Positions 9,013 through 19,070 of a DNA stretch of 34,011 nucleotides are shown here, in pieces. The stretch lies in the NCBI RefSeq assembly GCF_014648555.1, contig NZ_BMRI01000004.1:186227-220237 (forward strand). Reading direction: 5' to 3'. Under the pieces are notes generated by a model. That model saw only the letters and a program-made list of their open reading frames with translations. It had not been told where the DNA came from and made no database searches. Each line of letters starts with the position of its first letter. The first letter of the stretch is position 1. Made by a program: the position numbers and the translations under genes. Source of the stretch: Kitasatospora griseola. Lineage in GTDB: Bacteria; Actinomycetota; Actinomycetes; Streptomycetales; Streptomycetaceae.

Positions 9013-9029
9013 TTGCAAGTCATATGCAA
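9013..9029. promoter_or_regulatory. Nur-type nickel-responsive operator
   Basis: TTGCAA-GTCAT-ATGCAA matches the Streptomyces Nur (nickel-specific Fur-family repressor) box, described as tTGCaa-N5-ttGCAA, at every position but one. It sits 59 bp upstream of the nickel permease start, in the intergenic region shared with the divergent chitinase. Confidence 0.8.
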
Positions 9030-9154
9030 CTGAGAGCCAAGGGCGCACAACGGCGGAAACCTCCCCGTCCGAGTTCCCCGGCCGCGACCGCCCCCAACCC
9101 GAAGGATCGGAAAGCTTCCTGACGGTTCGTGAGCCGAAATCCTTGACCCGGACG

Positions 9155-9170
9155 ATTGGTCCAGTCCAAT
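9155..9170 (+). promoter_or_regulatory. DasR-responsive element (dre) at the chitinase promoter
   Basis: ATTGGTCCAGTCCAAT is an inverted repeat matching the dre consensus ACTGGTCTAGACCAGT at 14 of 16 positions when the known Y/R degeneracy is allowed. It lies about 100 bp upstream of the chitinase start. A -35-like TTGACC sits at 9143-9148; I could not identify a convincing -10. DasR is the GntR-family regulator of N-acetylglucosamine/chitin use and binds such sites in front of Streptomyces chitinase genes. Confidence 0.8.
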
Positions 9171-9266
9171 CTAGGTGACGCGCTCACCCCAAGCGCGCAG
9201 GCTCCCACCTGGGCCCGTCGGGCCGCCGCACCTACCGGACAACCCCACTACTCCGGAGGTTCCTCC

Positions 9267-11582
<2,316 letters not shown>

Positions 11583-11603
11583 CGTCCCGTCGGATCCTGA
11601 ACG

Positions 11604-11644
11604 GACGGCCCGCCGCATCTTCCCCATGGGTGCGGCGGGCCGTC
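11604..11644. terminator. Bidirectional terminator between chitinase and HEAT-repeat genes
   Basis: A perfect 14-bp stem (11604-11617 with 11631-11644; left arm GACGGCCCGCCGCA) encloses a 13-nt loop. It lies in the 69-bp gap between converging genes and can serve both. Confidence 0.75.
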
Positions 11645-11651
11645 ACCATGT

Positions 11652-13505
11652 TCAGCCCCGCACGGCGAGCAGCAGCCGGGCGTCCTCGCGCAGGCGGTCC
11701 TCCTCCCGCACGCTCCAGTAGTGGTCCCGGCCGACCGGCCGGCTCCGGTCCGTGGCCGACCAACCCTCGACCAGGGCCCGTTGTTCGCCCGGCAGCGGCC
11801 GGCCGATCCGGCGCAGCACGGCGAGGGCGCGGGCGCCCGCCGCGCTCCGGTCCAGGGCGGCGAGCAGGACGGGGACGGCCCGGGCGGGATCGCCGGTGAT
11901 CCGCCAGTGCGCCTCGGCGGCCTCCACGCGCTGCCGGACATGACCTTCCGTCAGCCAGTGCTCCACCACGGGCAGCAGGGGCGCCCCGAGCGGCCCGAGC
12001 AGGGCGGCCTCGGCCAGGCAGTCGGCGCGTTCGGCGAGCAGCCGCAGCGCGGGCTCGGGGTCCGCGCCGAGTCGGGCGGCGGCGACGGCGGCCACGGGGG
12101 CCAGGAAGCGGTCGTCGCCATTGGCCAACTCGCCCAGAAGCCGGATGAGTTCAGGGTCGCCGAGGCCGGATCCGCCGAGGAAGCGGACGAGTTTCGGGCT
12201 CGGGCAGGTGCGCAGCAGCGCGGTCAGTTCGGGCAGCAGCGGCGCGGCGCTCTCCGGGGTGAGCGCGTCGAGGAGTTCGTCCGCGCCGCTGTGGAGTGCG
12301 CCGCCGCACGGGGACCGGTGCGGGGCGAGGGCCCGGCGGCGCAGGGCGGGGTCGTCGGTCCGGGCGGCGAGGGCGTCGAGCGCGGCGGCGTCGGGCTCGG
12401 GGACGGCGGTGAGCAGGCGGATGTCGCCGGCCCGGCCGAGGGCGAGCTGGGCGGGCCGGGAGATCCGCCAGTCCGGGTCGACGGTGTGCGGCAGCACCGC
12501 CTCGACGACCGGGCCGGGGTCGGGGCAGCGCGCGACCAGACCGGCGAGGCCGTCCAGCACCTTCATTCGCCAGTACCACTCGCGTTGGTGCGGCAGCGCG
12601 GCGATCAGCAGCGCGACGGTCTCGTCCCGGTAGCCGTACCAGCGGGCGGCCAGCCGCAGCGCCCGGCGGGCCCCGCGTGCGTCGTGGTCGCCGGCTGCGA
12701 TCCAGGCGGCGGCGACGGCCCGGGTGGCCTCCGGGTCGGCGTCGAGCAGCCGCTGCAGCCGGTCGTCGGTGTTGCCGACCCCGGGGAACCACTCGCCCCA
12801 CCCGACCCGGAAGTCCGGAACGCCGCCGTCCGCCACCAGGACCGCCACCAGCTCCGCCGGGTACGGCGCTCCGGCGCCCTCCAGCAGTCCGAGCGCGGCC
12901 GTGGCCCGGACGGCGGGCTCGGGGTCCGCCAGCGCCGCCCGCAACCGCCCGCCGGGGTCGGCGTCGAGGAAGCCCAGCACCGTCAACGCCTCGGCCCGCA
13001 CCGCCGGCGACGGGTCCTCCCGGTGGCACGCCGCCAACGCGTCCAGCGCGAGCGACCGGCTCTCCCCCGCCGCCCACCGCGCCACCCGCACGACCTGCCG
13101 GCGCACCTCCGGGTCGGGATCGCCGCGCAACAGGCCCAGCAGGCCCGGGAGTTCCCGGGACGCCAGGGTCCGCCCCGTCACCTTGTCCTGGTACCCGCTC
13201 TCCTCCTCCTCGCCGTCGTACTCCTCCTCGGCCCCGCCGGTCGTCGCGATGAACGCCAGCACGTCGTCCCGCCGGTGGACGGCGTGCACCGCGGCATGCG
13301 CCAGGTACGGGACGGCGGCGGCCCCCGCCGAGGACACCGTCCCCTGATGCAGAGCCCGGTCGAACAGCTCCCCGAGCGCCTTGCCGACCACCGCCTCGTC
13401 CTCGGCGTACAACGCCTGGACCCAGCCGGGGACGTCGGTGCCGCTCCCGTACGAGTGCTCCAGCGATGCCCAGTCGGTCAGGTGCAGTTCCTCAGGTGAT
13501 CTCAC
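11652..13505 (-). CDS. HEAT-repeat protein
   Basis: A 617-residue soluble protein made of consecutive helical HEAT/PBS-lyase-like repeats. Clear units include LLRGDPDPEVRRQVVRVARW, REDPSPAVRAEALTVLGFL, ADPEPAVRATAALGLLEG and TVDPDWRISRPAQLALGRA. Such repeats form scaffolds for protein binding and give no catalytic clue. An acidic insert (AEEEYDGEEEESGY) sits near residue 110. The start is taken as GTG 13505, without a visible ribosome-binding site; no other start precedes the first conserved segment. It is divergent from the esterase gene. No signal peptide or membrane segment is seen, so it is probably cytoplasmic. Function unknown. Confidence 0.85.
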   Translation of the reverse strand: MRSPEELHLTDWASLEHSYGSGTDVPGWVQALYAEDEAVVGKALGELFDRALHQGTVSSAGAAAVPYLAHAAVHAVHRRDDVLAFIATTGGAEEEYDGEEEESGYQDKVTGRTLASRELPGLLGLLRGDPDPEVRRQVVRVARWAAGESRSLALDALAACHREDPSPAVRAEALTVLGFLDADPGGRLRAALADPEPAVRATAALGLLEGAGAPYPAELVAVLVADGGVPDFRVGWGEWFPGVGNTDDRLQRLLDADPEATRAVAAAWIAAGDHDARGARRALRLAARWYGYRDETVALLIAALPHQREWYWRMKVLDGLAGLVARCPDPGPVVEAVLPHTVDPDWRISRPAQLALGRAGDIRLLTAVPEPDAAALDALAARTDDPALRRRALAPHRSPCGGALHSGADELLDALTPESAAPLLPELTALLRTCPSPKLVRFLGGSGLGDPELIRLLGELANGDDRFLAPVAAVAAARLGADPEPALRLLAERADCLAEAALLGPLGAPLLPVVEHWLTEGHVRQRVEAAEAHWRITGDPARAVPVLLAALDRSAAGARALAVLRRIGRPLPGEQRALVEGWSATDRSRPVGRDHYWSVREEDRLREDARLLLAVRG

Positions 13506-13624
13506 GAGCGCAGGAGGCTAGCCGGAAGTTCCGACAGGCGAAGCAGTTGGTCTGCCCTTGAGGGGGGCTTGGGAAACCCGGGAAGGTGCTGGGAGGCGGC
13601 TGTGAGCTTGATGAGGCCGTACCT

Positions 13625-13630
13625 TACGAT
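13625..13630 (+). promoter_or_regulatory. Candidate -10 element of a leaderless promoter
   Basis: TACGAT (TANNNT pattern) lies exactly 6 nt before GTG 13637, which lacks a Shine-Dalgarno. The spacing is the same as at the DinB-like gene. The -35 is weak. Confidence 0.45.
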
Positions 13631-13636
13631 CATCGG

Positions 13637-14770
13637 GTGCCGAGCCTGACCGGAGCCCCGATCCAGATCATCGCCAGCCTGCTGGCCGTTCTCGCCTTCG
13701 CCGCCACCATGTGGCTGTGGCCCCGGATGGGTGGCCGGAGCTGGCGGGCGTGGCTCGGGCGGCTGGGGGCGTTCTTCGGGACGCAGATCGCGGTGCTGGC
13801 CGCGATGGGGCTGGTCGCCAACTCGTACTTCGGCTTCTACTCGACCTGGAGCGACCTGCTCGGTCTGGACGGCAGCCCGGGCACGGTGGTCGACCACCAG
13901 CCGGGCGGCAAGGCCGTCTCGGTGACCGGCGAGCAGAAGATGTACTCCTCGCAGGGCGCCGCGCAGGATCGTTCCGGCGTGATCCAGAAGGTGGAGATCC
14001 ACGGCGAGCGCTCCGGGCTGACCGGCACCCCGGCGTACGTGTACCTGCCGCCGCAGTACTTCCAGCCGGCCTACGCGGGGACGAAGTTCCCGATGCTGCT
14101 GGCGCTGTCCGGCTACCCGGGGACGCCGGAGAAGCTGATCTCGCTGCTGCAGTACCCGGCGTCCACGCTGAAGGCGATCGAGGCCAAGGAGATGCCGCCG
14201 ACGGTGCTGGTGATGATGCGGCCGACGCTGGTCGCCAACCGCGACACCGAGTGCATGGACGTGCCGGGTGGGCCGCAGGCGGAGACCTTCTTCACCGAGG
14301 ACCTGCCGAAGGCGATGTCCGCCTCCTACCGGGTCGACGACCGGCCCGAGGCGCGGGCGGTGATCGGCGACTCCACCGGCGGCTACTGCGCCGTCAAGTT
14401 CGCGGTGCGCAAGCCCGATTCGTACCGGGCGGCGATCGCGCTGTCCGGCTACTACGAGGTCCACAACGACCCGACCACCGGCGACCTGTTCGGCGGCAGC
14501 GCCGAGGTCAAGCAGGACAACGACCTGCTGTGGCGGTTGCAGAACAAGCCCGCGCCGCCGGTCTCGCTGCTGCTCGCCACCAGCAACAACGAGGAGAACT
14601 ACCCGGCGACGCAGCAGATGGTCGCCGCGTTCAAGGCCCCGACCCGGCTGTCCACCATCACCCTGGACACCGGCGGCCACAACTTCCACACCTGGACCCG
14701 GGAGATCCCCCCGGCGCTCACCTGGCTCGGCAGCCGCCTCCCGCAGCCGCAGCCGGCCCCCGCGAGCTGA
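13637..14770 (+). CDS. Membrane-anchored alpha/beta-hydrolase esterase
   Basis: A 377-residue protein with two N-terminal membrane segments (about 5-28 and 40-65) and an extracytoplasmic esterase D/mycolyltransferase-like alpha/beta-hydrolase domain. The nucleophile elbow GDSTGGY places the catalytic serine at S246, and the candidate catalytic histidine is in GGHNFHTW (H348 or H351). The segment YVYLPPQYF and the loop KFPMLLALSGYPG are typical of the putative esterase family that includes antigen 85-like folds. In streptomycetes, which lack mycolic acids, the acceptor is unknown. GTG 13637 is preferred over upstream ATG/TTG codons because of the leaderless -10 six bases before it. A 69-bp gap separates it from the glycosyltransferase gene on the same strand, so co-transcription and an envelope-related role are possible. 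Confidence 0.82.
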   Translation: MPSLTGAPIQIIASLLAVLAFAATMWLWPRMGGRSWRAWLGRLGAFFGTQIAVLAAMGLVANSYFGFYSTWSDLLGLDGSPGTVVDHQPGGKAVSVTGEQKMYSSQGAAQDRSGVIQKVEIHGERSGLTGTPAYVYLPPQYFQPAYAGTKFPMLLALSGYPGTPEKLISLLQYPASTLKAIEAKEMPPTVLVMMRPTLVANRDTECMDVPGGPQAETFFTEDLPKAMSASYRVDDRPEARAVIGDSTGGYCAVKFAVRKPDSYRAAIALSGYYEVHNDPTTGDLFGGSAEVKQDNDLLWRLQNKPAPPVSLLLATSNNEENYPATQQMVAAFKAPTRLSTITLDTGGHNFHTWTREIPPALTWLGSRLPQPQPAPAS

Positions 14771-14839
14771 GCCGAACCGGCCTGACGGACCGTCGGACGA
14801 AGGCTCGCGGAGAATAGAGCCCGCTCACAGTCGGGTCTC

Positions 14840-17254
14840 ATGGAGTTCTCAGCCACGCCACGCAGCGTGTCTCCCATGACCACGCCCAGTTCCGTTCCTC
14901 CGACCAGCGAGCCGTGGCCCGACGCCGCGAACCACCCGCCACCGGCGGTCCCGGCCGACGCCGCCGCGTCCGGCCCGACCGTCTGGCCGGCGCCGCCGCC
15001 CGCCGAGGCCGGGGACGAACGGCCCGCCGGGCGCGAGCGGCCCGCCGAGCCGCTGTTCCCGCCCGTCGCACTGCCGCCCGTCGGCCCCAAGGGCCCGGCC
15101 ACCTGGGCCGGCCGGCTGCGCACCCTGCCCGGACGCACCTGGCGCGGACGCGAGGACGACCCGAGGTGGGTCCGGCCGGCGTTCCTGGGGCTGCTGCTGG
15201 CCACCGCCGTCCTCTACTTCTGGAACCTGACCGCCTCCGGCTGGGCCAACGCCTTCTACTCGGCGGCCGTGCAGGCCGGCAGCGTCAGCTGGAAGGCGAT
15301 GTTCTTCGGGTCCTCGGACGCGGCGAGCTTCATCACCGTCGACAAGCCGCCGCTGTCGCTGTGGCCGATGGCGGTCTCCGCCCGGATCCTCGGCCTGAAC
15401 TCGTTCAGCGTGCTGGCCCCTCAGGTGCTGATGGGCGTCGGCACGGTCGCCGCCGTGTACGCCACGGTGCGCCGCCGGTCCTCGGCGCTCGGCGGCCTGG
15501 TCGCGGGCGCGGCGCTGGCGCTGACCCCGGTGGCGGCGCTGATGTTCCGCTTCAACAACCCGGACGCGCTGCTGGTGCTGCTGCTGACGCTGGCCGCGTA
15601 CGGCACCGTCCGGGCCACCGAGACGGCGTCCACCCGCTGGCTGGTGTTCGTCGGCGTGATGCTCGGGCTGGCGTTCCTCACCAAGACGCTGCAGGCGTTC
15701 CTGGTGCTGCCCGCGTTCGCCCTGGTGTACCTGTTCACCGCGCCCACCGGCTGGGGCCGTCGATGGCTCCAACTGCTGTACGGCACTGTGGCGATGGTGG
15801 TCGCAGGCGGCTGGTGGGTGGCGATCGTCGAGCTGATGCCGGCCTCCGCCCGCCCGTACATCGGCGGCTCGCAGGACAACTCCTTCCTCTCCCTCACCTT
15901 CGGCTACAACGGCTTCGGCCGGATCACCGGCAACGAGACCGGCAGCGTCGGCGGCGGAAACCGGATGGGCGGCGGCGGGGGCGGCATGCCCGGTGGCGGC
16001 ATGTGGGGCTCCACCGGCCCGACCCGCCTGTTCGACGGCGACATCGGCGGGCAGATCGCCTGGCTGATGCCCGCCGCGCTGATCCTGCTGGTGTTCGGCC
16101 TGTGGGCGACCCGTCGCCACGCCCGCACCGACTCGGCCCGGATCGCCTTCCTGGTCTGGGGCGGCTGGCTGCTGTGCACCGGGCTGACGTTCAGCTTCAT
16201 GTCCGGGATCTTCCACCAGTACTACACGGTGGCCCTCGCCCCGGCGATCGCCGCACTGGTCGGCATGGGCACGGACGGTCTGTGGCGGGCCCGCCACCGC
16301 TTGCCGTACGCGGCGGTGCTGGCCGTGACGCTCGCCGTCACCGCCTGGTGGTCGCACCAACTCCTGGGCCGCAGCGCCGAGTTCCTGCCGTGGCTGCGCT
16401 GGGCCGTGCTGATCGGCGGCCTGCTCGCCGCCGTCGCACTGCTCGCCGCGGGCCGGATCACCGGACCGATCGGCGGCCGGATCGCCGCCACCGCCGGACT
16501 CACCGCACTGGCGGCGGGCCTGGCCGGGCCGGCCGCGTACGCCCTCGACACCGTCTCCACCGGCCACACCGGATCCATCGTCACCGCCGGACCGCGCGTC
16601 AAGGGCGAGGGCTTCGGCCCCGGCGGCGGTCGCGGCAAGGCGCACGGCACCTTCCCGGGCTTCCCGGGCGGCCAGAACGGAATGAACGGCGGCGGGAACG
16701 GCAACTTCCCGGGCGGCGGCATCGCCGGCGGTGCCTTCCCGGGCGGCCAGAACGGAAGTCAGAACGGCGCGTTCCCGAACCTCCCCGGCTCCCAGGGCTT
16801 CCCCGGCACCGGCACCGGCACCGAGGACGGCCGCACCGGCCGCGGCGGTTTCGGCGGCGGGATGGGCGGCGGCATGGGCGGCCTGCTGGAGGGCGCGAAG
16901 GTCCCGTCCGAGGTCGCGGACCTGCTGAAGCAGGACGCCGACAAGTACACCTGGGTGGCCGCCGCGGTCGGCTCGCAGAACCAGGCCGGCTACCAACTCG
17001 CCACCGGCGAGCCGGTGATGGCGCTGGGCGGCTTCAACGGCAGCGATCCCTCGCTCTCGCTGGACGGCTTCAAGCAGCTGGTCGCGGAGGGCAAGGTGCA
17101 CTGGTTCATCGGCGGTGGCGGCATGGGCCGCAGCATGGGCGGCTCCGACTACTCCTCGGAGATCGCCTCCTGGGTGGAGTCCACCTACACCGCGAAGACG
17201 GTCGGCAGCACCACCATGTACGACCTGACGGCCGCACCGAAGAGCGCGGGCTGA
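14840..17254 (+). CDS. GT39-type membrane glycosyltransferase with YkcA/B-like C-terminus
   Basis: An 804-residue polytopic protein, probably transferring a sugar from a polyprenyl-phosphate donor on the outer membrane face (ArnT/PMT superfamily). A Pro/Ala-rich cytoplasmic N-tail (1-115) precedes the first membrane helix. The acidic catalytic-loop region reads SSDAASFITVDKPP (D168 in DKPP), followed by many hydrophobic helices to about residue 580. Two glycine-rich segments are inserted: about 372-390, and about 592-690 with FPGGQNG repeats. The C-terminal globular domain (about 695-804; ALGGFNGSDPSLS, VHWFIGGGG) resembles the YkcA/B mannosyltransferase C-terminal domain. The start is ambiguous between ATG 14840 and ATG 14876; neither has a good site. 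The terminator lies 21 bp downstream. Confidence 0.88.
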   Translation: MEFSATPRSVSPMTTPSSVPPTSEPWPDAANHPPPAVPADAAASGPTVWPAPPPAEAGDERPAGRERPAEPLFPPVALPPVGPKGPATWAGRLRTLPGRTWRGREDDPRWVRPAFLGLLLATAVLYFWNLTASGWANAFYSAAVQAGSVSWKAMFFGSSDAASFITVDKPPLSLWPMAVSARILGLNSFSVLAPQVLMGVGTVAAVYATVRRRSSALGGLVAGAALALTPVAALMFRFNNPDALLVLLLTLAAYGTVRATETASTRWLVFVGVMLGLAFLTKTLQAFLVLPAFALVYLFTAPTGWGRRWLQLLYGTVAMVVAGGWWVAIVELMPASARPYIGGSQDNSFLSLTFGYNGFGRITGNETGSVGGGNRMGGGGGGMPGGGMWGSTGPTRLFDGDIGGQIAWLMPAALILLVFGLWATRRHARTDSARIAFLVWGGWLLCTGLTFSFMSGIFHQYYTVALAPAIAALVGMGTDGLWRARHRLPYAAVLAVTLAVTAWWSHQLLGRSAEFLPWLRWAVLIGGLLAAVALLAAGRITGPIGGRIAATAGLTALAAGLAGPAAYALDTVSTGHTGSIVTAGPRVKGEGFGPGGGRGKAHGTFPGFPGGQNGMNGGGNGNFPGGGIAGGAFPGGQNGSQNGAFPNLPGSQGFPGTGTGTEDGRTGRGGFGGGMGGGMGGLLEGAKVPSEVADLLKQDADKYTWVAAAVGSQNQAGYQLATGEPVMALGGFNGSDPSLSLDGFKQLVAEGKVHWFIGGGGMGRSMGGSDYSSEIASWVESTYTAKTVGSTTMYDLTAAPKSAG
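16615..16880 (+). repeat. Glycine-rich in-frame coding repeat (FPGGQNG-type)
   Basis: Within the glycosyltransferase gene, the block CTTCCCGGGCGGCCAGAACG occurs twice (16668 and 16736 regions), with further GGCGGCGGCATGGGC-type units after it. It encodes a Gly/Phe/Pro/Asn-rich linker between the last membrane helix and the C-terminal domain. Confidence 0.7.
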
Positions 17255-17274
17255 CCTGCCCCGCTCCCACGACG

Positions 17275-17325
17275 CCCGAGGCCGTTCGACTCCCCCTCCC
17301 CCAGAGGAGCTCGAACGGCCTCGGG
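17275..17325. terminator. Bidirectional terminator between glycosyltransferase and HNH lipoprotein genes
   Basis: A perfect 15-bp stem (17275-17289 with 17311-17325; left arm CCCGAGGCCGTTCGA) around a 21-nt C-rich loop, in the 130-bp gap between convergent genes. TCCTT follows on the plus strand. Confidence 0.75.
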
Positions 17326-17384
17326 TCCTTCCGCGGTCGCGGGCCGACGCGCCGTCAACAAACGCTCAGCCGGTCAACGCTCCG

Positions 17385-18140
17385 TCAGCCGCCGCACAGC
17401 GACAGCATGGTCTTCTTGTCGGCAGGCGTCACCGGCAGCTGGTACTTCAGCGAGACCTGCGCCCACCGGATCGCGTACGAGCAGTGCACCTCGGTGTTGG
17501 CGGGCAGCCAACTCGCCGGGCCGGAGTCGCCCTTGGAGGCGTTCTGCGAGCCGTCCGCCGGGATCAGGTTCAGCGGGTCGTTGGCGATCTGCACCCGCTT
17601 GAGCTTGTCCCACTGGGAGGCGCCCTGCTGCCAGTCGTAGGACAGCGGCATCACGTGGTCGATCTGTATCTTCGACGCCTGCTGCTTGCTCCAGTCCACG
17701 TTCTTGCCGGTGTACGGGTCCCAGATGGTCATTCCGGTGACGACGCACTGGGAGCCGTCCTTGTGCTCCACCTTCTTGCCGTCCCGGGCCAGCATGTCGT
17801 CACGGGTGCTGCAGCTGTTGTGGCCCATCGGTATGCCGTCCACGTTGTCCGTCCAGGCGGGGCCGAACTGGTCGCGGTCGTAGCCGGTCTTCGGGCCGGG
17901 GTCGGCGGTCTTCACCTTGGCGATCAGGTCCCGGCCGGCCTTGCGGTCCGCGTCGTCGGTGACGGGCGCCAGGCCGGGCTTGGTGCCGTCCGGGTTCTGC
18001 AGCGGGTTGGTGCCCTTGGAGGCCGACTGCGGCTTGGACTTGGCGCTGTCGCTCGACGACTTGTCCGCTCCGTTGCACCCGGCGAGGGCGAGCGATCCGA
18101 GCAACAGGGCGGCGACTACGGCGGTACGGCGGGATCGCAC
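17385..18140 (-). CDS. Lipoprotein HNH nuclease (DUF1524-like)
   Basis: A 251-residue predicted lipoprotein: basic N-terminus, hydrophobic core and lipobox LALAGC with C22 as the lipidated cysteine, followed by a Ser/Lys-rich spacer. The C-terminal half is a DUF1524/GmrSD-type HNH domain: IQIDHVMPLSYDW (DH at 161-162), DPLNLIPA (N191) and SQNASKGD (N200, K203). Paired cysteines at 110/132 and 220/249 suggest disulfides outside the cell. It is expected to cut nucleic acid at the cell surface. GTG 18140 has AGAGGAA 4 nt upstream. It is divergent from the nucleotidyltransferase gene. Nuclease activity is inferred from the motif; DNA or RNA preference is unknown. Confidence 0.88.
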   Translation of the reverse strand: MRSRRTAVVAALLLGSLALAGCNGADKSSSDSAKSKPQSASKGTNPLQNPDGTKPGLAPVTDDADRKAGRDLIAKVKTADPGPKTGYDRDQFGPAWTDNVDGIPMGHNSCSTRDDMLARDGKKVEHKDGSQCVVTGMTIWDPYTGKNVDWSKQQASKIQIDHVMPLSYDWQQGASQWDKLKRVQIANDPLNLIPADGSQNASKGDSGPASWLPANTEVHCSYAIRWAQVSLKYQLPVTPADKKTMLSLCGG

Positions 18141-18328
18141 GGTATTCCTCTGTGGGTGGGCGACTCTGACGGCCCACCAGAAGACCAGCCGGTCAAGTGC
18201 GGGTCAAGGCGGCCACGCCGCAGCATGACGCACCTCACAATCCGGGCAAAACCCCGACCGGCGCGAACCGTTCCGCCGACCGCGCCGGGACGCTCCCGGG
18301 ACGGCGCCGACCCGGGCAGACTGGCGGC

Positions 18329-18919
18329 ATGACGGAGTTGCGGGTGCCGGCCCTGGTGCTGGCGGCGGGCGGCGGGTCCCGACTGGGCGGGCGCCCGAAG
18401 GCGCTGCTGCCGTACCGAGGTCGCCCGCTGCTGGAACACGCGCTGGCGGTGGCCCGCGACGGCGGGTGCGACGGAGTGGTGGCGGTGCTGGGGGCCGCCG
18501 CGGCGGAGGTCCGGGAGCGCGTCGACACCGGCGACTGCCTGCTGGTCGACAACCCCGACTGGCGCACGGGGCTGTCCTCGTCGCTGCGGGCGGGCCTGGC
18601 CGCCCTGCCGACGGGGGCGAGCGCGGTCCTGGTGCTGCTGGTGGACACCCCCGGCGTGACGGCGGAGGCGGTGCGCCGACTGCTGGCGGCGCACGCCGGG
18701 CGCACGGATCTGGCAGCGTGCGCCTATGCCGGCCGCCGGGCGCACCCGGTCCTGATCGGCGCCGCGCACTTCCCGGAGCTGCTGGCCACCTCGACCGGCG
18801 ACGCGGGCGCCCGCGCGCTGCTGGCCAGGCACCCGGTCACGCTGGTGGACTGCACCGACGTGGCCGTCCCCGACGACCTGGACACCCCGGCGGACTTGGC
18901 CCGCTGGGGCATCGACTGA
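18329..18919 (+). CDS. MocA-like NTP transferase (molybdenum cofactor nucleotidyltransferase family)
   Basis: A 196-residue cytoplasmic NTP_transf_3 protein. The N-terminal signature ALVLAAGGGSRLGGRPKALL binds the nucleotide, and VLLVDTPGVT provides the metal-binding Asp. In MocA and MobA the family makes dinucleotide forms of the molybdenum cofactor (CTP or GTP dependent); this sequence is nearer the short MocA type. No molybdoenzyme or xdhC-like gene lies nearby, so the partner is not identifiable here. ATG 18329 lacks a Shine-Dalgarno; CAGACT ends 6 nt before it, which would suit a leaderless start with a weak -10. Confidence 0.85.
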   Translation: MTELRVPALVLAAGGGSRLGGRPKALLPYRGRPLLEHALAVARDGGCDGVVAVLGAAAAEVRERVDTGDCLLVDNPDWRTGLSSSLRAGLAALPTGASAVLVLLVDTPGVTAEAVRRLLAAHAGRTDLAACAYAGRRAHPVLIGAAHFPELLATSTGDAGARALLARHPVTLVDCTDVAVPDDLDTPADLARWGID

Positions 18920-19070
18920 CGTCCCGTCAGCCCGGCGCATGGCCCGCGCCGCACCTTTCCGCCACCTCAACTGCGGTGCAGGATTACCTCATTCCGCACC
19001 GGCCGGGATCCCGATCGGCGAGGATGGAACGGATCGTTGCCAGCCCGACCGGAACGGACGGTGACCAGCC

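Noticed and set aside
18917..18931. Hairpin at the end of the MocA-like gene (CTGACG/CGTCAG)
   Set aside because: A 6-bp stem with a 3-nt loop overlapping the stop; too short to call as a terminator.
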